A stretch of DNA of 64,000 nt from Dromaius novaehollandiae (GCF_036370855.1 NC_088130.1:71028941-71092940); one strand, 5' to 3'. Positions 12,801 to 23,877 are shown, counted from the first letter of the stretch. The notes: generated from the letters alone by a model not told the origin. Translations and numbers: made by a program.

Positions 12801-15800
12801 TTAGGGGGCTGGAAGCCCTACAAAGAAGAACAGGCATAAAAATGGTTAGAAGTGTATCTTTAAGAAGGAACTTTTAGAAATTTTTCTAATTGATCAGCAA
12901 GTCTATTTCCAGACTTAAAGTATATACATGACTCTTTCCAGCTCATGCATCAATAAATTGTTAGTTAAAAGATCAAGCTCAGAGAAGTGCTGAAGCAAGA
13001 ACCAAACACAGCTGTCTACCCAATGCTGTACAGTTCACAGAACAGATGCTGAAAAAGATGGCAGGAGAAGGAAAAGCGTTTTCAAGACGGGCTCCTTTTG
13101 TGACTTCATTGCATACGTAGGTGTTAAACTGACCGTTCTGCAGAGGCTCCACACGCAGGGCCACAGGGCGCTATGCCACGACAGAACACTGCCACCTTCC
13201 CGCACACAGCCATCCCTTTGTGAGAAGGTCACAGGGTGGCTCCTGCCTGTGCTATTTCCTACCTCGTCCCAATCTCAGCCCAAATTTAAAAGTGAACAAG
13301 CAGTAAAAATGCAGTGTTTATCAGGAAAATAAGTCAAAATAAATGGGAATGACTGAGTCTATACGTCCTATGAGAGAAGAGCTGGAGATGGAAATAACAC
13401 TGTTTAAGAGGCTGCTAACTTCCTTTGCAGAGACAACAAAGACAGCGTGTCTCTAACAGAGGATAGCTTTACAGACCTCCAAGTTCCACAATAGAAAGTA
13501 AAACACCAAAGTTGCGTCACTGCTCCCTTGTGCTCAATCTGCAAGTACCAGCTGGTCAATACTACCAGCTCTGGGACAAGTTTTGTTCCACTGGTACAGT
13601 ACACACTACGGTACACAGCTGGCTCCTGGACCCTACCAGTCTGTAACTTCTCCCACCGCAGTCCCTGCTCCCGGGAGCACAGTTACCAGCCTTGCAGCAT
13701 CATCGCTCTTTTGATATGACTGAACATTGCTACAGAAGCAGAGCTCGCTGCCATGCCCTGTCTTTTCCAAACGGACGGACGTGCTGACTGTGAAAGGCTA
13801 AAGATCAGGTTTTCTAGTCTATTCAAGACTGTTTTCCACACTGCTGCCTACCGGGTTTAGGTCATGCAGTAAGCTTGCTGCAGGTGATTTCAAGACTCTG
13901 TCCACTACATCACAGACCAAGTTCTCCAGACGGTCCAACAACTCCTCAAAACTTATAAAAGGGCATTCAGCTTCAATGTGAGTGTATCTGAAACACAAGG
14001 TCATACCGTTACAAAACACACACACTAGCAAGTTATCTTCAGCTATGAAAAAAGCCTCAAGAACCCCCTTTATCCCCTTTTTCATTTCTCCCACTTCTAA
14101 ATTGTAAAGGAAATAAGGCTGTAAACACATTGTCAAGGAAACAACAGTATCAGCTGTATTTTCTAAATAGATAAAACTTAAAAATTATGTCAGCTCTGTT
14201 TAGCCCAAGTCTTCGTTCGGTAAACGCCAACGTATTACGACCCACTGGTCATTCACAGAGACAAGATGCTGCCCCAAAAGAACTTTTGCTCAGTCCTTCC
14301 CTATTACCCTAATGCAGTCTCCTCACTGTACATTCCATCATCCAACTGTCTGCTGCTTCCCTGCTTTATACTTTCATTTATACATACGTAATAAATATGC
14401 ATATTTTCTCCATACTCTGCCAAGTGTCTGCGCGTCCTGGATTGCTCAGCTCTGTATGACTGAGCGATACAAAAAACATCTCCCAATGCCGGAAGGCAGG
14501 TCTCCAGGTAGAGCTGGGAGGATTGTGTCAAGTACGCCTCTTCACCAAAATAATCCAGCTTGAATAGGGTCGAGCCTCCTTCAACCTGTGTTTGGACTAA
14601 AGTTGGTGGTGTAACCTGTAAAAGAACAGGACTGTCATTACTTCAGTGCAGAATTAAGGACAATGATGACAACATGCAAGAGCAGTGACGTAAGGCACAC
14701 TCTTCCAGAACACCCTCTACAAAGCTTTTGTACATAAGCATACAAGTACTTCATTCTGACATCCTTCATATCCTAAGCAGAAGTGTGCAGGTTTTTTGTG
14801 AATCATGCTGTAACACTTACATGCCCCAGAAGTGTCTACATATCTTTGGAGATTTCAGGCTATGTCTATAAAAGCAATCAAATAAGAGTTTCCTAACAAA
14901 CAGCTTCTCTTTCGCTCATTTTAGGTCAGTCAGAAAGTCTATACAGTTCTTCCAAGAACAAGATGGCTCTGAAGAAAGGAGATTAAAGAAGTCAGTTGCA
15001 GACAAAGAGAAATACACTTACTTCATAGTATCCATTGGCAAAGAAGTGATCCCTGAAGACCTGTACTACCATGGAGCGCACCTTGAAGATTTTTGACATA
15101 TTCTCGCCACGAATCATCATATGCCTGTTGTTAAGCTGCACGTCAACCTCTGAATCCTCATTGAGTAGGTTGTCAGCCCCTCCTGCCGGGGCCAGACCGA
15201 TAAGCTCCCAGTAGTCGCAGTTCAGCTCGTGGCCTCCTGGAGCCTGCCAATTTGAAGAGCAGCAACAACTTTAGTCCACTTTTTGTCACTCGGATGTCAC
15301 CATGTGGCATCTCAACAGAGATGCTAATTCTTCCAGTTTAAACAAAAGATGCTAAAGCCCTTCTAAATGCAGTTATTTTGAAAGTGGCTGCTTCGTAACC
15401 CAGTCATACCACTTCAGTCATATCACCCCTGAAAAACACCATTTGTAACCCATCATACACCTTTCAGACTTAACTGTAGGACTGAGTACTACTGCCAGGT
15501 AATTAGAAGATAAACGGAACACATCTAGAAACTCAGGTGTAATGTATCATAGAGAACTGGGTTGATTCTGCAGGAAGAACGGGATGCTGAGAGGGCAGGT
15601 GGAACTCCTTACTATCTTCAACTATTTAATGGGTGGTTACAAAGAAGATGGAGCCAGACTCTTCTTGGAGGTATCCAGCAAAAGGACAATGGTCACAAAT
15701 TACAGTAAGGTGGTTTCAATTGGATATAAAGAAAAAATTCTTCACACCAAGGGTGGACAAACTCTAGAGCACGGACCTAGAGAGACTGTTCAAACTCAGT

Positions 15801-18800
15801 CCTTGGAGATTTTCACAAACTCACTTGGACAAGGCCCTGGGCAACCTGGCCTAACACTGGCTCTTCTTCAAGCAGCAGTTGGACCAGATGACCTTCAGAG
15901 GTCCCTCCCCCTCCCAACCCACAACCCTTCTATCTAGCTTACGCTGGCACAAAGTACCTCCCTGTATGCCTTCAGGAACGTCACACCACACAGACACAGT
16001 GAGAGGCCTCCCATATATTAGAAGACAATGCCAACTCAAAATTGCTGTATGACATCGGAAATATTTTGTTCTTTGTACTGTTTGAGACACACTCTGGATG
16101 GCAAACTCCCAAAGAAGTCAAAAGAAGCTGCTTAGATCATGACAGGGGAGGAACTAGCTCACTACGTATATGGTTACCTTTAAGTTTGCCTGTCAGAGAG
16201 GCCTGAGCAATCTTTCTGCACTAGGAAACATTTCACCATTATGTGAAAGCAGGAAATTTCATACTGACTCATTTCCCCCATTCTGTTCCCTACTACATGG
16301 CAAACAGAAGTCCCAGACCCGGGACTGAGCCCTCTCCAGCTGCTTGGGCTACAGAACTGACCTCTGCACTTCTGGTGCCAGAAGCTCCCCTGTGTGAGTC
16401 ACAGGAGAATGTGCTTTTGGTGCCCAAAACATATTCTTCCCCTCCGCACCCAGTATTTTCAAGATATAAATGCAGTTTAAAAAGTCTAATCAATGGATAT
16501 TTGACTCACTGTAAACAACATACAAATCTGGTGTTTTAGTGTACTGAAGCATTATATTGCTGTGACGAGACAAGAAAACGTAAGCAATGGACTCAAGCTT
16601 AACTGAGCTTGTCACTCTAACCTTAGGTAGAACTCTTGGGGACAGGACCCAAGTGGCAGGGAGAACTAGAAAAATTAAGCCTATCTATCCCAGTTTCATC
16701 TGGAAGACATGCCGGTAATGGCCAACAGTACATGGTTTACAAAACAACCGAATTATATGCAAAGCACCACACAGGAGTTCCACATTGACCTTATTTTATA
16801 TACTATGCGAAGCCACAGAGAGGACTGCTTTGCTCAAATACTGTCTAATGCATCTTGGAAACATTGTCTGAAACAGCGCAACAATGCTCCAAGATGCGGT
16901 TTTGTTCAGATATACTTGTCTGCTATCTTCCTAGAGTTAGCAAACTTACTCAAAAGAACAGACATGAGAATATAAATGTCAATCTACGAGAAAGGAAAAC
17001 AAATTCTCGCTTCTATAGCTGATGACAATTTTGAGTATGTATCTAAAGGAAGAGGTAAGCTTACAGAATAGCAAGATTAAATGTACATCTATTCTGTAAA
17101 TCTCAACATGACTGCTTTGTGTTCTCCTTCAGAAAAAAACAACGCTATAATTAGCTATCAAAAGTCCGTGTCTTAAAAAAGACTACTTGAGATTTAATCT
17201 GTCCTCAGCTTCCTTGCTGTTGTTGTATCACAAGTTTTGCAACACAGATGCACATTTACTTTTGTCTTTCAGTCAATTCTGTCAGTTAAGACAGAAGTCT
17301 TACAGTAATTTTGAATAAATACCCTGACATGGGCCTGCGTGTTCTGATGCGTATATTGAGTCACTGTCACAGAGAAGGGCTCCTAAAAGCTTCTCTGCTG
17401 CCTTCAGTTTGAATCCTTTTTAGGAGTCATTTTTCACACATAGCTCCTTAACATGGCTTTAGCCCCAACTCCAGATTCAAACAATTTTCTGAACAGCAAC
17501 AGTTTGTAGATCTCAACTATGAGAAAAGTATGAGGCATAAGCACCATCATATTTTGAGGCTTAAAATCACATCTGCCCGGTCACTAATCTGAGACCACCA
17601 TCATAAACAGTGTTACAAAGCAAGTCAACAGATTGCCTTGTTCTTACTCCTTCACTAGAGGACAAATTAATATCCTCATAACAAACAACATGGTGAAGAG
17701 TCTACAAGCACATCTCAGTAAGAGAAAGCGCTAAGCCCAAATTCTTGATCACATTAAAAAAAAGAATAAACCTTATTCACTACCTTTCCAAGGGAAAATA
17801 AAACGTCACTTAGTTAACACAATTTTACATTGATATACCCTATAAAATATCTACAGGATGTATCAGTGGAAAATTGTTTCAGGCAAAAGGTAAAGCAGAA
17901 CAGTCACTTAGTTCTCGTTCTCTCTCTCACACACACACGCATGCACGCACTGAACTCCAGGTAACTGCTGCAGCAGCTTTAGGTTTGTGGGTTTTGTTTT
18001 GTTTTGATTTGATTTTTAAACAAATTCCCACTGAACTCAACCAGTAATTACGTCCAACTCTGCTTCTCGTCCCATCAGGAAAACGATAACCTGTTACAGA
18101 GCAGGAGAACCCAAACACACAGCCGTATCCAACTGCCGTACCTGCTTGCCTTCGGGAACAAGGGTCAGCACACCATACACGGCAACACTGCTCTCCGTAG
18201 ACAGAAGTAGCCCATTGTAACACTGACACTACAGAGACAAAAAGAAACAAAGACGCGGTTAAGATAATTTTTAATTTCTAGTTTTCCTATGAGATCTACT
18301 GGAGTCATGGACAAGATTAACTCATAATGACTTCTAGTTAGTCTTCGCATTGACAAAAAACTCGAGTGGTACGAGATACAATTTAACAATAGTAGGATTT
18401 AATCAACAGGTTTAGGATAGCTTCCAATCATCTATATAAAGGAAAAACAGATGAGGTACGAACTCCGCATTTATTCATTTAGAGACAGAACAGAATTATA
18501 TCATCACAACTTACCAGTTCATCTGAAAGGACACACTGTAGAAATCCTGTGCCGTCTCTCAAAACAATGAACATCAAATTTTTTCCTAGTTAAAAACAGA
18601 ACAAAAATGCAGAAAGCCTCGGATTTATTCACTGATCCACTGAACAGACCCACCCCCAAAAATATTACCACCTGGTGTGCAGCTTATTACTGAAGGACTG
18701 TGATTGTGTTAAAAAACAAAACAAAACAAAAGATGCTTCAGGTAAACACTGAAGCATTAGCTCAGTTATAGAAGCCTTTCACAGAGCTGTATTTTGTATA

Positions 18801-21800
18801 ACTTGAGCTAAAATAAGCTTCAACAAACATCAACAGAAAAGCCAGCTGCAACCCCAACAGGGCTGGGATTGCACTGCCGTGCCATGACCTCAGCAAACGC
18901 ACTCGGGTCCTGAGGGACTACAGGTCTGTCTGACAGAACTGATGAATGCACAGGCCCAAGTTACAGCTAACGTGGAGAAAGTGATGTCACGCTTCATCCA
19001 CATCTTCACAAAAGCATCTGATGAGAAATTCTTTTTTCTAGGAACTAGAATCAACCACAGAGAAGCAGAACCAAAGAACTGGTCATGATATCCAAATCCA
19101 CAACCACTTGGTCAAGTCCTTCAGTGAACAAAGATTATGTCTGAAGCCAGAATCAGCTTTGTCATACGCTTCTAGATTTTTTTTTTTTTAATCACAAGAG
19201 AACACTAAAAGCAGCTTATCGTTTTCTGGCTTTGTACTGGAAAGTTTTACGCAAGCCTCTCACTCCCCAGCTGATGCCACCTTGCTAACTAGGGTATTGA
19301 TCATTTTGAAAGCAAACATACTCACTATACTTAAAAGTTATGCCACTTCACATAACTTAAAAAACCCTGATTTGTTGGTTTTGCCATGAGCAGATGCTAG
19401 TTAGCTCTTCAATTTGAAGGATTTGTTTAAGAGACGAAAAAAATTAAGTCTTTTTTAAAAAATTCTGTAGGATTGGCCTCCAAATCAAACATCCCAAAGG
19501 CTTTGGACTAAGAAGTCTATACACATTCATACATGATGATTAAGAAACATCTACACACTCACACATTATGCAGAATTTGTCAGTGGTGCACTGCTCAATT
19601 TGGGACACCAAAGGGGATATCTAACTGATAGTCTAAAAACTTCAGAAGGAATCAAACACCATTTACACTAAGTTTCCAGATTTTGATGGCTACCGAATTT
19701 GTTCCATCTTCCTGCATAGGTTTGATAATTTTTAAGTGCTTGTGGTTTACCTTGCCTACGTAATCTGTGAATCCAGCCAAAAATCTTCACTCTTTGCCCT
19801 CTGTAAGCCTCCAGAGCACCAATCTTTACCTGCACAGCAAGGAATAAAGGCAATCAACTGTAGAGAAGTCAATCAGCATTTAGATGATGTTTTCCACATA
19901 ATTACTTAGAATACAAGTATATATGACATTCTCCTCCCCAAAATATCTCCTCCCAGCACTTGAAGGGAAGTTCCATTCAAAATATGAGCACAGCTGCCAA
20001 CACTGAACAGCTGTTTAGGAAGGAAAGAGTATTTTATCCAGTCACATCAAAGACAGCATGTTTGGACAATACTTGCAGGCTTCATGTTGAGCCTGTTCTA
20101 TTTAGCAGACTCACTTTGCCCTAAAGAAACTAGGAACTGTAATACCTTCAATCAGTCAAGAAACTCACTTTGCCTTTGGCCAAATAGAGAAGTCAAAACA
20201 CTCAACAGCTCACACCTGAAGACCAGAGCGTTCAGGTATTACTGGAACTCCAAGATACATTAAATCACCAGATAACTTGGAGATGACGTCCCAGAAACAT
20301 TTTCTGGTGCTCTGAAGCGTGAGTGGACATCTCTGGATTAATTTCTAAAAATATTCAATAGAGGAGTTCAGTCAGCAGTCCAAGACGCAGAGGACATCAC
20401 ATCTGGATCTGGCATAGGTACATCTAGACGTGCGGCTGAGGCACTGACACTGCTGTGGGCGGAACAATGAATCCAGCAGGCTCCTTTGAGAAGGATCAGG
20501 CCTCAGTAAGTCAGACTGCTGGAGCGCGGTGGTCCCGAAGAGACAGCAACTGCTTCCAGCCCAGCTGGGTACAGCTGCCCCTTTCACAAAGAGCAGCCAT
20601 GCGAGGGCAAGGCTCAAAGCAAAACCATCTTCCATACGCGCTACACAGGGCCTGTCCAAAACATCACCAAGCAGCACATGTAACAGCTGCTTCCTAAATT
20701 AAGGCTTGGACAGCCCCACCAAATCCAGCAGGACTGTAGGAATAACCAGAAAGAACGGCACTCCATGTCTCAACAACTTGTGTTCTCTAACTAGCAGCGT
20801 TTCTTCACTCTCCACCACAACAAGAATCACCTAAAGGAAGCAAAACTAATGAACTTTTTCAAACAGAAGTATGGTCTCTACCAGGAGACAGACACGGACA
20901 CAGAAAAGTCTGATGCATGAACTGACAAAACCCAGATAACCATCAAGTGCACGAGAAAGATCAAAGTCCATATACTAGCAGACACAGGTAAAAGAAAAAC
21001 AAGATTACATTTATGGTTAGCAACAAGACGGTGGCCTTCAACAGCTGCCAGTGCCACAAAGCAGGGTCAGAACCAATGTCTGTACAGAGAAGAAGCTGTA
21101 ACTAAGGCCATGCATCAAGTACACGGGATCTTACTCACACATTTTGGCTCTGGAAGACTAGGATCATTCTTGATAACAACCTTCTTAGCTTCCTCTAGGT
21201 TCTTCTCTCTTCTCAAGAGATCTTCTGCCTGGTTGTTAAAAAATTTATTAAACAGTTGCTACGAGGCTTTGTAAGATTCTCACACCTCACAGTTACTGGA
21301 GACTATAACGCACGCTTACGGACAAGAAGCTTTGACATCACCCTACTAGGGCCTACCCTAGTACGGGAACCTTCTCATCAAGTCCACGACGAGAAACTAC
21401 GCACAGAAGCATTTCATATTTTTTCCAGGAAGACTAAAGGCAACAAATTGCAGTCATACAAACTCATCCAGTTTCAGTCATTTGCTCGTCCTAATCTAAA
21501 CAAAGGCAAGTTGTAAATAACCTATATATAGAAAAGAATGATATAGGGAGGAACAAACTGAAGGTTTTTCTTTGGGGTGGGGGTGGGGTGGCTATTTAAT
21601 GTCTTTGGGAAGGAAAGATGCTAATTCCAGCTCGGCATCATCTGCAACCTACCTCTTTCTTCTCCTTAGCCTCATTCTTCATTTGTTCCCTGTGCCATAG
21701 TTTTTTGACATTCTTCATCTGTGACTTTGAAATAATGCTCCATCTCTAGATAAATCCAGGGAGACAGCAGAAAATAAGAGATTACATCTGTGTCCTTCAC

Positions 21801-23862
21801 ACAGAGGAGCATCAAAACAACAATTTCTACTCAGAAGCTCTAATATTACAGTACCTCATTTTCTTTTTGCGAATCCACATAAATAGTAGGAAACGGTTCC
21901 TTTCCTGCTGTCATTAGAGCCTAAAAAGGTGTGTGGGGGGGAGAGAATTAATGGCACTGTAAGTAAACTAAACCCATGCTGAGATAAAGCAGACTAAAAC
22001 CATGTAGATATCCTACTTCTGATCGTTCTGGTCAGGGGGTGGGGGGTGGAGGTATAAAATTTACCTTTAGAAGTACGTTACATATACAATGCCAGCCGCT
22101 TGACCTAAGTGAGGCTGAACTGTGAATTGAAGATAAACAGCACACGTTTTCTGCAGTTACCTTTAAAACAGTTTTGAATGGTTTCTTTTGTGTCCCATCA
22201 CCAGTGGAATCACTGCCCTCTTGTTCAGAGACGTACAGCTCTTCTACAACACAGGACAAATACAGACACCTGCTTAAAAAAGTATTGACTATGCCTACAT
22301 TCATGAAGAAACTGGACACACACAAGGATTTAAAATCTTCACAATTATCAGCAGTGACAAACCTTCAAAAACAACTGCTTGGCCAGACAGTATAAGACTT
22401 GGTTAGTATTTTCCATTTTAAAAAAATCTGTCCGCGTAGTAAGTGAATTATGTCAAAGTTTTAGGGACTTCCTAGACATGGAACTCTTGGCAGTTACTAG
22501 CTAACATCAGGAACCAAAGAGAAAGAAGCTTTTTATGGAAATAACTTTTTCCAGATAAGCAGGGAGATGCTTATCTAGAGAGGGAGATGATAAGTTGAGA
22601 GAAGTCAGACAGCTTAGCTAAACATTTGGCTGACTCATAGCCAAGAAATGAATCACCAGTTAAAAGAACTGAAGATATTTCCTCCTTTCTCCACACCCTA
22701 ACTAGAAGTCAAAACCACAGGACAAGATCTATCTGCTCCAGGACCCACAAAGCACTTTCACGATCCCCTGCTCGGGTACGGGCAGTCCGCAAACATGAAC
22801 CTTTCTTCTAACGTGAGTGCAGTTAGTTTCAACTTCCAGGGATAGGAGCACGTAAAACCTCTGTCTGATGGCAAGTCCATTACTAAAACCTTGCTTCCCA
22901 TATTAGTATTACCGGACTTCGATTTCGCCATCCCTTAGCCTTCTCCATGCTAAACAGAGAAGCTCCATAAGTCTCGCAGTAAGGAGCATTTCCAATCTTT
23001 TAATCATTCTCAAGACTTCTCATCTTCCAACCTTAACTTGAATGAACCTCCAGTGCACTACTAGCTTTGTTAACTGCTTACAGCCACACCTGAGCACAAC
23101 AGTCCACAAGAGCGAAACGCAGAGCTTATCCACATCCATCCATATATATATATATGCACGTATGTCAGTGCACACACGCAGACAGGTACATACATCCACT
23201 TCATTCTTTTCTGCTACTTTCACACATCTAGAAGCCAGAAACACACTGGTGAAAACTCATGCTAGAAATATTCTCCCCAGTCAGAAGGAAAAGCAATATA
23301 TACTTTAATTAGCCTCTTATAAGCAACTAACTTCTATCAGGACGGTGTGCACGTGTCTGTATTTTAGTTGGAGAGTTCAGAAGTATTTTAATGAATAATT
23401 CTAGTTTTCATGGAAAACGGATTTGCTCATGAAAAACCAATGGGGAATAAAAGCATAAACTACCACGATAAATGACGTTAGTGTAAGGTTTCCTACTAGC
23501 CCAGCCACGTCTGGCGAAGGATCATAACCAATTTTAGCTTTCAGCAGGTAAATTCTCAGGAAACGCCCACCTCAGGCCGGGGCAAAGCAGGAAAAAAACG
23601 AGTAACCAAAGGTTACGTGGTTATGCGACCCCCGGGCCGGGGGGGGAGGGGGGGGCGGGTCCCTGCCGCCGCCCGGCAAGGGGGGCCCAGCCGCCCCCGG
23701 CCTGGCCCCCGCGAGCCGCCATCTCCCGCCCGCCCTCCCCGGTCCGGTCCGGTCCGGTCCGGTCCGGTCCTGCAGGGCCCCCGGCGCGCGCGGCCGCCGC
23801 CCCAGGCCGCGGGCCTCACCCATGGCGAGCGCCGCCGTCCTGCCGATGCCTTCGCCCGCCAT
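9758..23862 (-). CDS. NARS1: NARS1, cytosolic asparaginyl-tRNA synthetase (whole gene, 15 coding exons)
   Basis: The enzyme activates asparagine with ATP and charges cytosolic tRNA-Asn; it is a class IIb aminoacyl-tRNA synthetase and acts as a homodimer. Seen: 15 exons join in frame (43, 83, 66, 93, 90, 79, 71, 87, 222, 200, 136, 114, 132, 132 and 132 nt) to give 559 residues plus a stop. Order of domains: the eukaryote-specific N-terminal extension (about 1-125), an OB-fold anticodon-binding domain (about 126-205, with [16 protein letters not shown]), then the class II catalytic core with motif 2 ([15 protein letters not shown]) and motif 3 ([10 protein letters not shown], arginine 533). The C-terminus is PRFVQRCKP. 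From memory the human protein has 548 residues; the extra length here is an upstream ATG that adds about 13 residues. All introns are GT-AG. The gene lies downstream of ATP8B1 on the same strand and has its own CpG-island promoter, so it is probably housekeeping. Identification is very secure. Confidence 0.97.
10469..10600 (-). CDS. NARS1: NARS1 coding exon 14 (residues 473-516)
   Basis: 132 nt. Encodes [20 protein letters not shown] through [11 protein letters not shown]. The [13 protein letters not shown] stretch is a highly conserved active-site region of AsnRS/AspRS enzymes. Donor gtgcgt, acceptor ttgtag. Confidence 0.97.
11089..11220 (-). CDS. NARS1: NARS1 coding exon 13 (residues 429-472)
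   Basis: 132 nt. Encodes [20 protein letters not shown] through [20 protein letters not shown] to LTES, part of the asparagine/ATP pocket. Donor gtgagt, acceptor tcgtag. Confidence 0.97.
12704..12817 (-). CDS. NARS1: NARS1 coding exon 12 (residues 391-428)
   Basis: 114 nt in phase 0. Encodes [20 protein letters not shown] and [18 protein letters not shown], catalytic-core surface elements. Donor gtaagt, acceptor ttgtag. Confidence 0.96.
13852..13987 (-). CDS. NARS1: NARS1 coding exon 11 (residues 345-390)
   Basis: 136 nt. Encodes [20 protein letters not shown] through [20 protein letters not shown] to LNP. Contains the YTHIEAE segment that follows motif 2. Donor gtaggc, acceptor gtttcag. 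Confidence 0.97.
14416..14615 (-). CDS. NARS1: NARS1 coding exon 10 (residues 279-344)
   Basis: 200 nt. Encodes [20 protein letters not shown] through [20 protein letters not shown] to TRRHLA. It holds class II motif 2 ([10 protein letters not shown]), which contacts ATP and the tRNA acceptor end. Donor gtatgg splits a glutamate codon. Confidence 0.97.
15022..15243 (-). CDS. NARS1: NARS1 coding exon 9 (residues 205-278)
   Basis: 222 nt. Encodes [20 protein letters not shown] through [17 protein letters not shown] to [10 protein letters not shown]. This is the end of the anticodon domain and the start of the class II core, including the motif 1 region. Donor gtaagt. Confidence 0.97.
15560..15937 (+). 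mobile_element. CR1 LINE fragment, 3' end, antisense in NARS1 intron 8
   Basis: Contains the characteristic order of the chicken-repeat-1 3' end: a block like atggagccagactcttct, then a block on animals left in an uncontrolled position (caaactctagagcacggacc, gagagactgttcaaactcag), then ccttggagattttcacaaac, ccctgggcaacctggcct, gcagttggaccagatgacct and ccagaggtcc-like ends. It is diverged from consensus and has internal substitutions, so it is an old inactive copy. The plus-strand open frame over it is CR1-derived and not a host gene. Confidence 0.85.
17918..17950. repeat. TC/AC dinucleotide run in NARS1 intron 8
   Basis: Consecutive TC units pass into AC units and then GCAC repeats, a simple compound microsatellite. 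Confidence 0.8.
18142..18228 (-). CDS. NARS1: NARS1 coding exon 8 (residues 176-204)
   Basis: 87 nt. Encodes [19 protein letters not shown] then [10 protein letters not shown]. Two AG dinucleotides sit 6 nt apart at the acceptor (ctgtag and gtgtcag). The upstream one was chosen because it keeps the conserved Cys-Gln; the other would delete two residues without a frameshift. Confidence 0.94.
18515..18585 (-). CDS. NARS1: NARS1 coding exon 7 (residues 152-175)
   Basis: 71 nt. Encodes [20 protein letters not shown] then SDEL, the core of the OB-fold. Acceptor aactag, donor gtaag. Confidence 0.96.
19751..19829 (-). CDS. NARS1: NARS1 coding exon 6 (residues 126-151)
   Basis: 79 nt. Encodes [20 protein letters not shown] and HRLRRQ, the first strands of the OB-fold that binds the tRNA anticodon. 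Ends one base into a glycine codon; donor gtaaac, acceptor gtgcag. Confidence 0.96.
21139..21228 (-). CDS. NARS1: NARS1 coding exon 5 (residues 96-125)
   Basis: 90 nt. Encodes [20 protein letters not shown] and [10 protein letters not shown], the charged linker into the anticodon-binding domain. Donor gtgagt, acceptor caaccag. Confidence 0.95.
21573..21592 (+). repeat. G-rich tract in NARS1 intron 4
   Basis: Runs of four to five G separated by T, about 60 nt downstream of the exon 4 donor. In the NARS1 pre-mRNA this is a C-rich element of the kind bound by PCBP/hnRNP K proteins. Binding is not shown. Confidence 0.6.
21653..21745 (-). CDS. NARS1: NARS1 coding exon 4 (residues 65-95)
   Basis: 93 nt. 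Encodes [20 protein letters not shown] followed by a lysine/glutamate-rich stretch, the basic helix-forming part of the N-terminal extension. Acceptor atctag, donor gtaggt. A G-rich plus-strand tract lies just past the donor. Confidence 0.95.
21855..21920 (-). CDS. NARS1: NARS1 coding exon 3 (residues 43-64)
   Basis: 66 nt in phase 0. Encodes [18 protein letters not shown], then KENE, closely matching the vertebrate N-terminal extension. Acceptor ttttag, donor gtactg. Confidence 0.95.
22033..22056 (+). repeat. G-rich tract in NARS1 intron 2
   Basis: Runs of G separated by T and A, about 105 nt downstream of the exon 2 donor. Like the intron 4 tract it is C-rich in the NARS1 pre-mRNA. Confidence 0.55.
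22161..22243 (-). CDS. NARS1: NARS1 coding exon 2 (residues 15-42)
   Basis: Encodes the start of the eukaryotic N-terminal extension ([18 protein letters not shown], then KKPFKTVLK). Acceptor gttgtag, donor gtaact. The first base of codon 15 comes from exon 1. Confidence 0.95.
23142..23155. repeat. AT microsatellite in NARS1 intron 1
   Basis: A short perfect AT repeat flanked by CATC and TGCACG. Too short to be remarkable beyond length variation. Confidence 0.85.
23638..23660 (+). repeat. G-rich tract in NARS1 intron 1
   Basis: Several runs of at least four plus-strand G separated by single bases, inside the CpG island. Fits a G-quadruplex motif on the non-template side of plus-strand reading; the NARS1 transcript would carry the C-rich complement. 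Confidence 0.6.
23741..23770. repeat. (GGTCC)6 pentanucleotide tandem repeat
   Basis: Six perfect GGTCC units in NARS1 intron 1, inside the CpG island and about 50 nt past the exon 1 donor. Being GC-rich and perfect, it is likely to be length-polymorphic. Confidence 0.95.
23820..23862 (-). CDS. NARS1: NARS1 coding exon 1 (residues 1-14)
   Basis: Starts at the ATG read from 23862 down and encodes [14 protein letters not shown], ending one base into codon 15, with donor gtgagg. A second in-frame ATG at 23823-23821 is the last codon of the exon and corresponds to the usual mammalian start region. The upstream ATG was chosen because it has A at -3 and G at +4; the second ATG also has a good context (G at -3, G at +4). 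Confidence 0.88.
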
Positions 23863-23877
23863 GCTGCTGCCGCCGCG

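Larger units (their letters stand above)
9890..15021 (-). other. NARS1 introns 9-14: intronic sequence
   Basis: AT-rich intronic DNA between coding exons 9 and 15. Intron 11 (12818-13851) and intron 12 (11221-12703) are the longest. Apart from short A/T-rich runs I see no repeat or further gene; the open frames here are short and unconserved in appearance. Confidence 0.8.
15244..21138 (-). other. NARS1 introns 5-8: intronic sequence
   Basis: Intron 8 (15244-18141) holds the CR1 fragment and a TC/AC dinucleotide run near 17920-17950. Introns 5-7 contain no recognisable feature apart from short A-rich and CAAAA runs near 18713-18732. The remainder is unremarkable. Confidence 0.75.
22244..23819 (-). 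other. NARS1 intron 1
   Basis: About 1.6 kb. The 5' part is CpG island with the (GGTCC)6 repeat and a G-rich tract. The rest is AT-rich and contains an (AT)7 microsatellite at 23142-23155. Confidence 0.85.

Noticed and set aside
15584-15937. 117-codon plus-strand open frame
   Set aside because: It is the translated CR1 3' end inside a NARS1 intron, not a host gene.
20372-20697. Open frames on both strands in NARS1 intron 5
   Set aside because: No family similarity, no matching splice phase with NARS1 and mutual overlap; intronic noise.
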